NCBI GenBank assembly: GCA_030549495.1
Contig: JAUIRK010000984.1
Coordinates: 88,501 to 152,500 of the forward strand
Direction: 5' to 3'
Source: Nectonema munidae
Taxonomy: Eukaryota; Nematomorpha; Nectonematoida; Nectonematidae
DNA length: 64,000 bases
The notes under the pieces are model-generated. The model saw nothing but the letters and a program-made list of their open reading frames with translations. It had not been told where the DNA came from and made no database searches. Position numbers and translations under genes: made by a program. Shown here piece after piece: positions 24,166 through 35,516 of the stretch (position 1 is its first letter; each line of letters opens with the position of its first letter).

Positions 24166-24377
24166 GAAAGAATATAGAAATTGAATTAAACAAACAGTTC
24201 CCATCTCCTTTGTCAAATAAATATTGTGTTCAAAAGTGGGAAGAGGTACTGTTAATATATTTTTATGATGATGGATATATTTTTTTAAAGGGAATATTTT
24301 GGCATCAAAGTCCTTCTCTTTATTCAGAGTATTATGGATTTAGGTTTAATAAAATATTACAGTACCTTTCTATTTGA
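24166..24377 (+). CDS. Candidate terminal exon, unknown protein
   Basis: After a good acceptor (TTTTTCATTCAG) there are 69 open codons ending in TGA, with protein-like composition (CVQKWEEVLLIYFYDDGYIF, SEYYGFRFNKILQYLS). No start codon, so it could only be a downstream exon or a gene fragment. No family was recognised, no upstream exon was found, and it lies just outside the TTAA element. In such AT-rich DNA a run this long is uncommon but possible by chance. Confidence 0.25.
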
Positions 24378-24807
24378 CACTATAAAAAGTTATAATAATT
24401 AAGAAAATAATTGTATATAAAGGAAACACTAACAAAAATGTAAGATGAGAACAAATGTGTATATCTCAAAAGATAAAAAAATCTAAATGTATAGTTAAAC
24501 GAAAAGAAATAAATAATTATCTTACAGAATTGTAAAAGGTAAAAAGCTGTTCTAAAAAAATATTAATATTTCACATGTGAAGATAATAACAAAACGAAAA
24601 GATAAAAAAAAGTTTCATATAAAAATTGGAAGTTAAAAATGTCATATGTTATATCAATATTATAACTATAAGAAAAAGATAAAATATTAGAGCATAGTTT
24701 ATTTTAAAAGTTAAATAGGCTTTAAAATTCTTAATTACATCCACGAAAGTAAAAAACTTGTAAAGATTCTTTAGAGAACTTACGAGTAGTAAAAATGAAA
24801 CATGATC

Positions 24808-24990
24808 GGACATTTGGCCGAAAGACAATTTACCGGCAGACATTTGGCCGACAGACATCTGACCGAATGGACATTTTGGGGACGTACATTTGGCCGAACA
24901 GACATTTGACCGAACCGACATTTGACCGAGCAGACATTTGACCGAACGGACATTTGATCGAAAAAACGTTTGGCCGACGGATATTTGAAA
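24808..24990. repeat. MULE subterminal minisatellite, 16-17-bp unit
   Basis: About ten variants of GACATTTGGCCGAACG in tandem. Arrays of this unit commonly form the terminal repeats of animal MULEs. It lies about 400 bp upstream of the FLYWCH/MULE coding remains and probably marks the element's left end. Confidence 0.7.
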
Positions 24991-25014
24991 TTATATTATA
25001 TTTGTCTGACATTT

Positions 25015-25245
25015 ACACAATTCTTCAAGCTCTTTTTAAATTTAAAAGAACTATCAATTAACATCACTATTAACTGCAGATAAAATAAAAGTAATTATAT
25101 CAACAATGTATATATAAATATATGTGAGTTCTTTTCAAGGCACTTTTTAAATTCAAAAAGACTATTAATTTGAAAGCCTTAACTACACATTAAATATAAT
25201 TAATTATATGCGGCTTGTATATATAAATATGTGTGTGTTCTGACT
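25015..25245. repeat. Two tandem units of about 112 bp
   Basis: CTTTTTAAATTTAAAAGAACTATCAATTAA (first 12 bases TTTTTAAATTYA) recurs 112 bp later, and both units end in a TATATAAATATATGTG-type run. It lies within the MULE 5' region. Confidence 0.5.
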
Positions 25246-25380
25246 AACACTCACACAAAAACTTTCTCTTTGTGAAAAAGAAAGTTTTGCTTTCACTTTT
25301 TTTTTAGCAATTCAAAAAGGTAAGATTTTGTTTACAAAGTGAAAATAGGATATATATATATTTATGTTTACTATTTACAG

Positions 25381-26857
25381 ACTGTGGAAATTATAAAAAC
25401 GGAACGAGGAGGGAAAAAATTATTGCTTGATGGTTATGCTTATATTCTTGATAAAAGAAAAGACAGTGTATCATACTGGCGTTGCGAACTTAAAGGAAAA
25501 CGTGGTGGAAGATTAAAAACAGAAGACAATATTGTTCAAGGAAAAGCTAGTTATCATTCACACCCGCCTGATCCCGCACGCAACTTGTCATTAAAAACTG
25601 TCAATAAAATTAAAGAAAAAGCAAAAGATTCGGAGGAAGGAAGCTACATCAACTATCATACCAAACTGTACTAGCGATTATCCTCCTAGTGCTGCAGGTG
25701 CTCTTCCTGAAAAGAAACTTTGGCAAAAATGGTGCGCAGACAACGTATGGTAGCAGATGGAAATGTTTGAATGATTATTATCTACGTAAAACAATTAGAG
25801 GGGAAAATTTTGTCATTCATGAAAGTGACAATCTACTAATTCTAGCAACGCATCAAAACTTAGAACTTTTAGTTCTAGAATCTCACTGGGCATGTGATGG
25901 AACTTTTAGTTCTGCACCATTAGGTTATCAATTATATACCTTGCATGTTTTACTTGACGAGTTTCATACACTTCCTGTGGTATATTGTGTCGCAAAGAAT
26001 AAAAATCAAGATACTTATGATAAAATTTTCAAAACACTCAAACAAGTGAGACCAGATCTCAATCCGTTTTCGATCACTATTGATTATGAAAAAGCTGTTC
26101 TTAACCCATTTACGGCCAATGTTCCTATTTTGGAACATAAGTAATTTAATCTTCGTCTGCTTTTTTCAATGACTTTGAATATAAATCGTCTGCGTTTTTT
26201 AGATATCGTCTGCTTTGCTTGGCCTTAAATAGGTTAATAGCATCACATGTTTTCCCAAGACAAACATTTATGGATGTTTTTTTCGTTTTGGACAGTGCTT
26301 GTGGAGGGAAATACAGCGGTGGGGACTACGAACTTGGTATAATATTTCCGAAAATGCATTTATTGTCAAATCCCTTCAAGCTTTAGCATTTGTGCCAGTT
26401 GATGATGTTATTAACACCTTCACTGAATTTCTCACAATGTTGGATGATAAAACTGATGAAATTCTGTTAGGATTTCTCAGCTACTTTGAAAAAACATGGA
26501 TTGGTGTTGTTCAGCGTGGCAAACGAAGAAAGCCATTGTTTGAAAAAAAAAATGTGGAACACTTTTGAAAGAACCGTATATGGACTTCCAAGGACAACAA
26601 ATTCTCTAGAAGGATGGCACAGAGCATTTGAACAAAGAATTGCAGTAACTCATCCTTCTGTTTGTCGGTTAGTGTCAAAGCTAAGAAAAGAGCAGTCAGA
26701 CTGGGAGTTAATGATTGAGATGGTCAATTCAGGAGTTGAATTAAGACCTCAAAAGAAAAAGTACCTCGTTTTGAATACAAGGCTCAAGTCTATCATAGAA
26801 AAATATGATATGAATAAAAAATTAGAATTTTTAAAAGCAATTGCTCGCATTCTTTGA
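25381..26857 (+). pseudogene. FLYWCH zinc finger / MULE transposase remnant
   Basis: It opens after a TTTACAG acceptor with the start of a FLYWCH finger (TERGGKKLLLDGYAYI, YWRCELKGKRGG, SYHSHPPDP). Then come GENFVIHESDNLLILATH and the MULE DDE core (ESHWACDGTFSSAPLGYQLY, PVVYCVAKNKNQDTY, ITIDYEKAVLN). After a 129-bp MITE comes CFFRFGQCLWREIQRWGLRT and a C-terminal helical region (TTNSLEGWHRAFEQR) ending at 26857. MULE transposases cut and paste Mutator-like elements. Besides the MITE there are about three frameshifts: near 25640, near 25740, and in an A-run near 26545. The element is therefore inactive but only moderately decayed. A right terminal repeat matching 24808-24990 was not found. 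Confidence 0.85.
26101..26237. mobile_element. 129-bp TTAA MITE inserted in the MULE transposase
   Basis: TTAA at 26101-26104 and 26234-26237 flanks inverted ends CCCATTTACGGCCAA and CCTATTTAAGGCCAA (13 of 15 match). Taking out the insert and one TTAA joins the MULE frame exactly (AVLN to SITCFPKTN), which proves insertion. The interior carries TCGTCTGC three times. TTAA duplication and CC-starting ends suggest a piggyBac-type mobiliser. Confidence 0.85.
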
Positions 26858-26934
26858 TATTCTGTATCTATTTATTTATAAATGCGGACCGAAAAATAAG
26901 AAAATATACAAAGTATATTCATTCGGCTCAATTC

Positions 26935-27240
26935 AATCAAGGTTGATAAAAAATTCTGAAAACAACATTTGTTCACTTGTTTGGTTTGCAAGAGACCGAG
27001 ATTTCGACGTTTTGATGTCAGAACACGTTGTGCAGTCATATTCAATAATTGTAATAGTTTTGGAAGCGTCATTTGTTTACTTTTTTGGTTCGCCAGAGAA
27101 ATCGATTTTGCACTATTGTACAAATACGCCATACAATCATATTCAAGGTTTGTAACAATTTTCGAAAGCGACAACTATTTCTTGCTTGCTTTGCGAAAGA
27201 AAAGAAATTAGACGTTGTGATTGGTGATAGAAACACGCCA
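26935..27240. repeat. Three degenerate tandem units of about 100 bp
   Basis: Units starting near 26935, 27040 and 27141 share ATTCAA-GTTGTAA, TTTGTT-ACTT-TTTGGTTCGCxAGAGA and CAGTCAT/CAATCAT landmarks. They lie just beyond the MULE stop codon and may be part of its 3' terminal region. Confidence 0.6.
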
Positions 27241-28253
27241 AGAACTTTTAAAAAAAAGATTTTTTTTAAAAATTTCAATTTATTCCGTCTAAAAAACATC
27301 CGTTTTTCTACAAAAATAAAATAATATAAAAAACTAAAATTAAATTTTTATTCATTATTTATACTGTTAAATTTGAAATTATTCGTAAATCGATACACGA
27401 CAAGTTTATGTCACATCTCTACTCCGGTCACTCCTCCCACCACTCTTGTTTATGATTAACTTTTTAAAAATATTATGGACTAAATTTTTATAAAAATATC
27501 TTTCCCATTGCTGAGGAACATTTATAGGGTCACTTACCTAATTTTTTCTTCCGAAATTTCCCATTTTTATCAAATTTTGAAACGATTACACATGACATGA
27601 TCAATGATTATATACTTTTTAAAATGTTCCTTTTTTGTTGTAAAAAAGAGAGTTAAATAGTTAAATAAAAATAATATCAATCTGGAGAAGAATATATACA
27701 AGAAGATAAAGATGAATTTGTAGAAGTATTTAAAATGAAAAACAAAGATTTTATAGTCAATATTTTCACATTTTTGGGATTTATTTGCCCCCCCCCTCCT
27801 CTGGGTGAAAATTGCTGATCCAGCCGTCATTAATGAAATCGAAGAATTCTTTATAGATCTGAGAATCATTTTGAATAAATTTTGGTTGATTATTTTGAGA
27901 TTTCATGGTGGTATTCATCACTATCTTCGAACAATGTCATCCATCATAAAGTGTATATTTGTGGGCGGCTTCTTGTGCGGCATGTGTTGTGAGTGTGAGT
28001 GTGTGCATTATGCAATGCATACTCATAAAATATTTATTGGTGGGCGCATTCATTACTTCACATTCCGATTTTCTATTTGCAAATCTGGGTCAAGTTGAAA
28101 AGTAAAAAGACAAATAACAGTGCGCATCTCCAACACTTGTGTAGCAGGAACTGAGAGAAATGAAAGCGAAAGAAGAAATTAAGAAGCTTCTAAGCAAACA
28201 CCCTTTCTTGTTTATAATGAGTCTTCTTTGATGAAAATCTAGTAGGCATTTTG
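27241..28253. other. Non-coding stretch, possible promoter-proximal DNA
   Basis: No gene recognised. A C-run followed by CTCCTCTGGGTGAAAATTGC (about 27790) looks like repeat debris. A GT-rich patch at 27960-28010 is unassigned. Confidence 0.35.
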
Positions 28254-28261
28254 TATAAAAG
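28254..28261 (+). promoter_or_regulatory. TATA box candidate
   Basis: TATAAAAG matches the consensus. It lies 259 bp upstream of the ATG of a signal-peptide exon, leaving room for a 5' leader of about 230 nt. No initiator element was verified. Confidence 0.3.
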
Positions 28262-28519
28262 AGTTTCATTAGTAACAATAAAAGAGAAAAAATTCTTCGT
28301 TTTATTAAGTTTCACTAAATCCCACAAATCCTCTTTCATTCTCCACCTAACAAAGGAGAAGGCATGCTGATGCTAGCAATCACTACAAATACAGCGTGCA
28401 AACATCATTACTAAAACAATCATAAACATTATTAATCCACGTGTCTTGCTTGAAGAAACTCTTTCCATTTTGTAGTTATTAGGGCTCTTAGCAAAGCGTT
28501 TTCCTCCATTTTGCGAAAA

Positions 28520-28588
28520 ATGCATTCCACTGTGTGCACCAAAAAATCTTCTCTAACACTCCTTCTCTTAATACTTTCCTTTTTTTGG
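28520..28588 (+). CDS. First coding exon encoding a signal peptide
   Basis: ATG followed by 23 codons: a short polar start with two lysines, then a hydrophobic core (SLTLLLLILSFFW). It runs directly into a consensus donor, TGG|GTAAGT, in phase 0. This is the layout of a secretory signal exon. The next plus-strand coding is the charged exon at 35517-37378, whose product type is normally secreted. That exon starts with one base completing a codon, so at least one unseen intermediate exon would be needed. The link between the two is a hypothesis; the exon could belong to another gene. Confidence 0.5.
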
Positions 28589-31356
28589 GTAAGTTTTGAA
28601 AATGAAATATATTATGGATACTTTTACACAAAGAAACGAATTTGTTATTATTTCTTCAAAATACAACTTAGTACATCCCACTTAAAATATAAATGTGAAT
28701 GAAAATGATCTACCGATGATATTCTGATTTTTCACAAGTTTTTGAAGCTTTAGAAGCTTAGACCTAACAATTTAGGATTCTTTTTGTCCAAGTAAAACAT
28801 TAAAATGCATACTTTTTTCATTATATTTTTGAAAAGGTAGAACTAATATAAATAAAATGAGGTAGACCTGAAATCCAAACTTTTTGGAGATAAATATTCT
28901 TATCAATATACAAAGAGTTTTTTTTATATTAATGAACTCTACTAAATAAAAAAAAATCGGTCTAAATCAACTGCTTCTAAATCTTAATGAACAAAAAAGA
29001 AATTTCTCTAAAAAGAGTGTCCTTATTAAGTACCAAACGAAGCAGACAACTTTATTGAATTTTAAATGGATTTCAGCAACAAACGTCAAATGTTGTAAAA
29101 ATATTTCAACAAAGAAAGAAATAATTTCATTAAAATATAAAATATTTCATGAGAATACAAATTAAAATTTTGCATTTTTTGCTAAAAAATTTTCAAGTGT
29201 TGAGGCGACACACATTTTATGGCCCAGTGTTTGAAGACCGTGCTAATGCGTATTCATTTAAAGTAAGTTTTACATTCTAATTTTCTTCGGTGTTTAGATT
29301 TGTATTTTGATTACGAGCACTCGCAACTAATTAGTAGAATATCTTTTTTGCTAAGCATTTTTGAAACAGAAATTTAATACTTTTTGAATTGTATTAAAAT
29401 AGTGAGTCTTAACTTTAGGTAAAAAAATAGAAAAATGAGAAATAATTAACATAAGTTTGAATAATACATTGTGAATTAGTGATTTGTGAGTAAAAAGGAT
29501 ATGTTTATTTGGAACATTTGCAAAATTTGCTATTCACTTAGGAAAAAGACTTAAAATACGATCAACAATTCAAAAAAAACCAATCAAACCGCTCTTTGCA
29601 ATATTTTCTTTTTAATAAAGCACCATATGGGTAAAAATAGTTCACTAATTTTTATTATTTTCTTCTTCAAAATTCTAGTAGAAAGAGTTGCACTCGTTTT
29701 TAGATACTTTGCTTTACATGCATAAGTTTAAAAAATTTTCTTAAATTTTAGATAAAAATGAAAAATTGGGCAAATTAGTTGAAAGCACAATCGCCTTCAG
29801 GAAAGTTACTCATAAACATATGTGCAAGCGAAATGAATCGATTCTCCAGCAATTGCCATTTATATCGATTTTGACATTTCATGCTTCTGAAATTTCTAAT
29901 GTAAGCCTTCAAAATTGACCCTTCAAAAATTAAGCGTCACAGAAGGAAACAATTTAGTGTAGCTCTAAGAACAAGAAGTGGGGTAAAGAATTAACCCAAA
30001 CGTTTCCTACACATCATCTCAGGGAAGAGTACAATTTTCGTGAAAGAGACGCAATTGAATATTTCACTTTCTAGGGGCAGCATGGATTAGTAAAATGGAC
30101 AATGCCTAAAATAGGCAAGACAACAGTTTAGAAATTATAATTTAGTAATTTATCTCTATGCTTGAAATAATTTAATTTATAATAATTTTTCTAGACTTAA
30201 AATCATATAAATTAATATTAGATTTACAAGAAATAAGAAAGCATACTATACATATGATACAGTTTCGGTGATGGATACAGTCTTAACGCGAACCCTCAAT
30301 TATAGTGGAAGAGGCCATGATTTCTTGTGTGTGAGTAGCTTGATCCTAGAATTAAGAAATATGCCAAAAAGGAAAAGAAAACCAGGATAAAAAACGAGCA
30401 TGCCGAATTTAGCTTGTTAATGAAAAAATGTATTTATAAGTAATTCTTGAGAATCTACATTTCCAGAATTTTATCAGCAATTTTTCACGAAATTTAAAGT
30501 AACAAAATTCAATTTAAAACTGCACAACAAAATTAAAATTCACTATGCACGCTCTGTGTTCATTTTTGAATAAGTAAGCTTCCAATGGTTTATCAAAACC
30601 CCAAATCATTATTAGCGGAATGTAGTTTATAAATGGGATATATTAAAAAAATAAATAAAACCCAAAAATGGAAGACATGAAATACTTTATACAAAATATT
30701 TTTTGGTGTATACAATAGGAAATCTAAAATATAAGGGGACTTCACTTAAAATTTTTCTAACCAAATTTTTTTGGGTTAAAGGTCTTAACCTTTTTTAGTA
30801 GGATGCATATGGATCACTTATTTTACTGGGGGAGAGGGTGATAAATTTTCCTCTACCTATTTAAACTTATCAAGTTAAAATTTAAGTATAATATAAATAA
30901 CTAGGAATTCCAAATTTTGAGTTACTTGTCGGGATGACGTGAGGAAAAAGTTTCCATTTTACTAAGCTAAATTTGATAGACATATCTGTGAGAAATTGGA
31001 TATATAAAATTTAATTTTCGAAAAAAGTATTTTTATTTTTCGAGAATTTTGTCGGATTTATAAACTTGGAAAAAATAGTGAAAAATATAAAAATGCTAAA
31101 AATGAAGATGCGGAATTTTATTGGTGAACTAAAATATAGTTAAAAAATGCTTACTTTTTAGATTCACTGCGTTACGTCACGTCGACTGAAAAGAAAAACT
31201 AAAGACGAAGAACAAAAGTAATCTTTTAAATCACCTTTTTTTCTATGATTTCAAGTTTTGCTCGAGATGATCTCGTTTCGGAGATCCTTAAACCACGATT
31301 TGTAAAGCTTTTTTATAATAATTATAGCTAATTAACCAGGAATGATTCAAAATAAT
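28589..31356. other. Possible long intron, no coding seen
   Basis: AT-rich sequence without a supported gene. If the signal exon and the 35.5-kb exon belong together, this is intron sequence. Confidence 0.35.
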
Positions 31357-31770
31357 CACTGAAAAAATAACTACAAATTTTATCATTATTAATTTTACTA
31401 GGTATAAAGTTACCATTACTGTCTAAAAAACTCAACATAACTTTAACCAAAATTTCAATTTTGACACCATTTTTGCCAATCACAATACTTTTCCTTTGAT
31501 TTATTAATCAAAATTTTTTTGAGATTTTACTTTTTGTTGCTGAATAGTAAATCTATCAAAATTATTAATATCTAATAGTAAAATAAATAACTAGTATGTT
31601 ATAACTATTAGTAAAATAACTAACTCTATAGTATTCATAATTATAATGGATTTAGTATAATTATTTTATCATAGCAAAAATTTGGTTTAGATAAGTATAA
31701 TTATTATCCATTGTTAAGATAATTAATTTGAGTTGTCAGTTATTGAATATCAGTAAAAAATTTTCGCAGT
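31357..31770. repeat. Possible CMC-type MITE
   Basis: It starts CACTGAAAAAATAACTAC and ends TTTTCGCAGT, roughly inverted. In between are repeated TAGTAAA / TAACTA motifs like those under the ends of the CMC-like element at 14385-18949. No target duplication was verified. Confidence 0.3.
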
Positions 31771-32029
31771 TCATTCGTTCAGATGATAAAAAAAAGACTA
31801 AAACTTTTAAATGTATAAAATAGATTATAGTTGAAGATGAAAACAAAATAATACACAGGAAGTGAGTATTTAGAAAACACGACTTTTCAAAAGCAAATTT
31901 ATTATTTACTTCAAATTTTCGACCTTACGGTCTTTGTCAAGAAGCTTAAATAGAAAAGCGAAACAAAATATATTGTATATATGTGTTTAATGTGATTAAA
32001 TGTTAAAGAAATGCAATGAAATAAAATGT

Positions 32030-34156
32030 CATACATGAGATTGGCAAAAGAGGAAAGAAATAAAGAAGCCAATGAGACTCTCAAAAGAGCTTGAAGATGA
32101 TCATCCGTTAGTCTTGATCTATATTTTGACTTGGTGAAATTCAACGTGGGGAGAATACTTTGAAATCTCAGGAAAGATTGGAGGCAAATTTCTCAAAAAT
32201 TCTCCAAGAATGTCTACCTTCCCATTCACTTTTCTACACTTAGGTTCAAGCTCAGAGTTACATTGCAGGTCTATTAGCTCAAGTTGAAGCTCGGAAGGAG
32301 CGTCATGAACATAATCTGAAAAAATTTGAAAGAGCAAACTGTGTGATTTAAAGTCATCAAATCTATGATCAAATTCTTCCTGAAGATTCATAATAGCATT
32401 AACATACTTCTCACAATTAAATTCCATACCTGTATTCATGAGTTCTTTGCATGCTGGAAAATGAAAAGCATTTTTGTTAAACAGTTGTACTCTCCATAAC
32501 ATGAGTTTTGTAGAAAAAGCTTTTACAATGTCATAGGAAGCACTGATAAGTTGTCCTTGAGCTTGTTATTTTTTATTTAACGAGTTAAGTTCTTGAGTGA
32601 TGTCGACAAGAAAAGCTAAGTCCAAAGGCCATTTTGGATCATTTAGCACAGAAACAGGTTTTCCATTTTTCTCCGTAAAAGCTTTTTCTTTCCTGTCATT
32701 GATGGTGCTCCATCGGTTGTTATTCCAGTAAACTTCTTCCATGATAAGCCCGAGTCCACAATAACATTACAAAGCTGGCAGAATATCTCGTGAGAAGTAG
32801 TCTGCCCGTGCATTGATTTCACTGCAAGCAACTCTTGAGTAACTTCAAAGTTGTCATCACCACCACGGATCCAGATTGCGAGTTGTGCAGTGTCAGTGAT
32901 ATCTGTACTCTCATCAAGAGCAATTGAATATGCACTGAAAAGTTTTGCCTTTTCTAAAAGTTGCCTATATATGTCATATGACGTCACAAATTCGCTGTGC
33001 TACTGTGTTGGCTGAAAGACTTATGCTGGTAAACTGACTCTTTTTTTCTGGACAGACTATACTAGCTGCTTGTAACATACATTCTTTTATAAGTTCACAA
33101 TCTTTAAATGACTTTCCTGTTTTTGCAATCATTTCACTGACTACATATTCTAGCTTTAACTGCTGCATCACTCTCTTTGCCTGCTTAAGTAAATTTGTTC
33201 TAAGAGTGGCCACTTTGTCTTCTCGCTCAATTCCTTTAAATTTTTCATACACTTCAGCATGTCTAGTGAAGTAATGGCGCTTGACATTATATTCTTTGAC
33301 CACTGCAAGTTTTTCCATGCATATGAGACAGGTTGGATTGCCCCTCTGCCCAATGAAAAAATATTCAATTTCCCATTTCTGTTAAAATTTTCTGTGTTCA
33401 ACGTCAATTTTTCTTTTTGTTTGACTGTTTGGAAAAGACATAATGCAAACTCCAAATTAAACTAAAAAAAAAGTTCATTAATATAGAAATAAAAGAAAGC
33501 ATAAGTTTTACATTTATAATGAGATTTTACACGGAAACATAGCTCAAGTTTACAATATAGTATAATAAGTAAATAATTAATTTTATAATTTTGAAACTTA
33601 AAAAGTAAAATTTAAAATTTCAAGCTAAAATCTCAAAACAAAATAATCAAACTTTTTAAATAAAAAGTTTTTCAGCCATATTAATAAATTGGAAATCGTA
33701 AAATTAAAACTAATTTGTTAAAGCTGGTGTGGTGTTTTCATCGATAAGGCACTAGGTACCGCTAACATCGAGCTATGAGTTTTCAGCAGACGCTAGACTC
33801 GAATCGGAGACATGAGATTCAAGGACCTGTGCTCTAACGGAACGCCTATGCAACTACAAAATTTTTCATGCAAAAAAATTTCCATTCGTTAAAATGAACA
33901 CATTATATTTGAAAAATAAGTAAGTTAAGCATAAGCAGACTCACCTGGACTAATATTAGTCTGCTAACAGGTTTACAAATTACAATGCGAATTAGGGTTT
34001 GCAGCTTTATAAAAATGATCGATAATAATGAAGCCGTCAGCATTTTTAGGTTTTCCGAATCACACGGACACTTAGAATTTCGATTGAAGTTGAGGGCCAC
34101 AAAATACTATTCTGAGGGCCGTAGTTGGCCCGCGGGCCGTATCTTTGAGACCCCTG
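32030..34156 (-). mobile_element. hAT transposon (GTF2IRD2/Charlie-like), decayed
   Basis: The 5' terminus on the minus strand is CAGGGGTCTCAAAGATACGG followed by CCCGCGGGCC, a textbook Charlie-type hAT end (34156 downward). Transposase remains run from an ATG at 33441: NPTCLICMEKLAVVKEYNVK with KRHYFTRHAEVYEKF (zinc finger), IVCPEKKSQF, SISLSANTVAQRICD, SAYSIALDESTDITDTAQLA (catalytic Asp), FTGITTDGAPSMTG, then LPPIFPEISKYSP, and a C-terminal piece NFTKSKYRSRLTDDHLQALL. An in-frame stop near the start, several frameshifts and at least two internal losses are visible. The matching 3' terminus and 8-bp duplication were not found, so the lower boundary is the last recognised codon. Confidence 0.85.
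33725..33855 (-). repeat. tRNA-like SINE candidate in the hAT leader
   Basis: On the minus strand TAGGCGTTCCGTTAGAGC (box A-like) is followed about 35 bp later by GATTCGAGTCT (box B-like). GC content exceeds the surroundings. It lies between the hAT terminus and its transposase, so it is either nested or part of that leader. Confidence 0.4.
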
Positions 34157-34303
34157 CATTAGAGGGAAAAATGAAGAATCATTCAAAGAATAAAAATGTC
34201 GTAAAAATACAAGAATAGTTCGGCTCTTTATTCGACTTAAAGAAGGGTTCGCCAACCTTCTTTCGCAAAATAAGAATATCGCGAAATTTTGACGATTTAC
34301 AGT

Positions 34304-34572
34304 TTCATTCATTCATTCATTCATTCATTCATTCATTCATTCATTCATTCATTCATTCATTCATTCATTCATTCATTCATTCATTCATTCATTCATTCAT
34401 TCATTCATTCATTCATTCATTCATTCATTCATTCATTCATTCATTCATTCATTCATTCATTCATTCATTCATTCATTCATTCATTCATTCATTCATTCAT
34501 TCATTCATTCATTCATTCATTCATTCATTCATTCATTCATTCATTCATTCATTCATTCATTCATTCATTCAT
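34304..34572. repeat. (TTCA)n microsatellite, about 67 units
   Basis: Uninterrupted tetranucleotide array of about 268 bp. The long open frame of repeated Phe-Ile-His-Ser across it is an artefact of the repeat. Confidence 0.98.
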
Positions 34573-35516
34573 ATTCATTTCTTCTCAAGATCACCTTGAC
34601 ATTCTTTTATTCTGTGCTCGAATGAGTACAAGGATAGCTAATAGGTTATTAAGTGATTGCTTTACCTACTATCGCATTTTGTACGGGAATATAATATTAT
34701 ACTCGTTGCCTATCTGTGATGCCTTTATCTAATACGAGTTACACGACTTTTTCTATGATGTGACTCGAGACGCATTTCTTTAAAATGTGGCCTACGACCA
34801 TTATAGCGTCATATGGTTTTACATACTTTATTTTTATAAAAAAATTTGTTCTTTGTTCGACTTTGAGACATTTTTGTAAAAATTATGCTTTTTATAAAGT
34901 TTTTATAATTAAATTTTAAATATCCAATTTAAATGTTTAAATTTATGGGTAGTATTTTAGCTTGGTTTTAGAAAAAGTAAAATTAAATATCTTTTGAGGA
35001 ATGGATAAATATGTTAATTTTATCTTATTGAGTTTTGGAAAGCTCATCTGTCACATATTTTGATTACTTCCAAAAACTTGAGAGGTTGGAAATGGACATG
35101 TGAGGCAACCCCTAATAAATTGTAGTGATTTATACTTTGAAAACTAAAATAAAAATAAAATTTACCCATTATATGATTTGATATTTGAGAGTGGAGAAAG
35201 CATTACAATTTTCTCAAATTTTGATTTTTTGTTAGTTTGATACAATTTAGTTTTTAATTATTTCTAGGTTTGTTTTTAAGTGTTAGAGAGTTGATATTAG
35301 TGTTTTAATAATATATTTTCAGAGTTTGAAACTTTCTTAGTCTCAAGTAAATTAGTACAGCGAGGAAACAATATTTCATTTTTTAAAATGGTAATTCATT
35401 ATGTTTTCCTTTCAATTTGCAGGTGACAACAATATGAACACGTTGCAAGTTCCTGCTAATTACACGATAATTTTGTGTTCTTCACATTTAGAGAGTAATT
35501 GCATTATTTAATTTAG
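34573..35516. other. Non-coding stretch upstream of the charged exon
   Basis: AT-rich, probably intronic. A possible acceptor (TTTGCAG at about 35421) precedes a stretch with no convincing exon. Confidence 0.35.

Noticed and set aside
34289-34732. 147-codon frame of repeated Phe-Ile-His-Ser
   Set aside because: It is only the translation of the (TTCA)n microsatellite.
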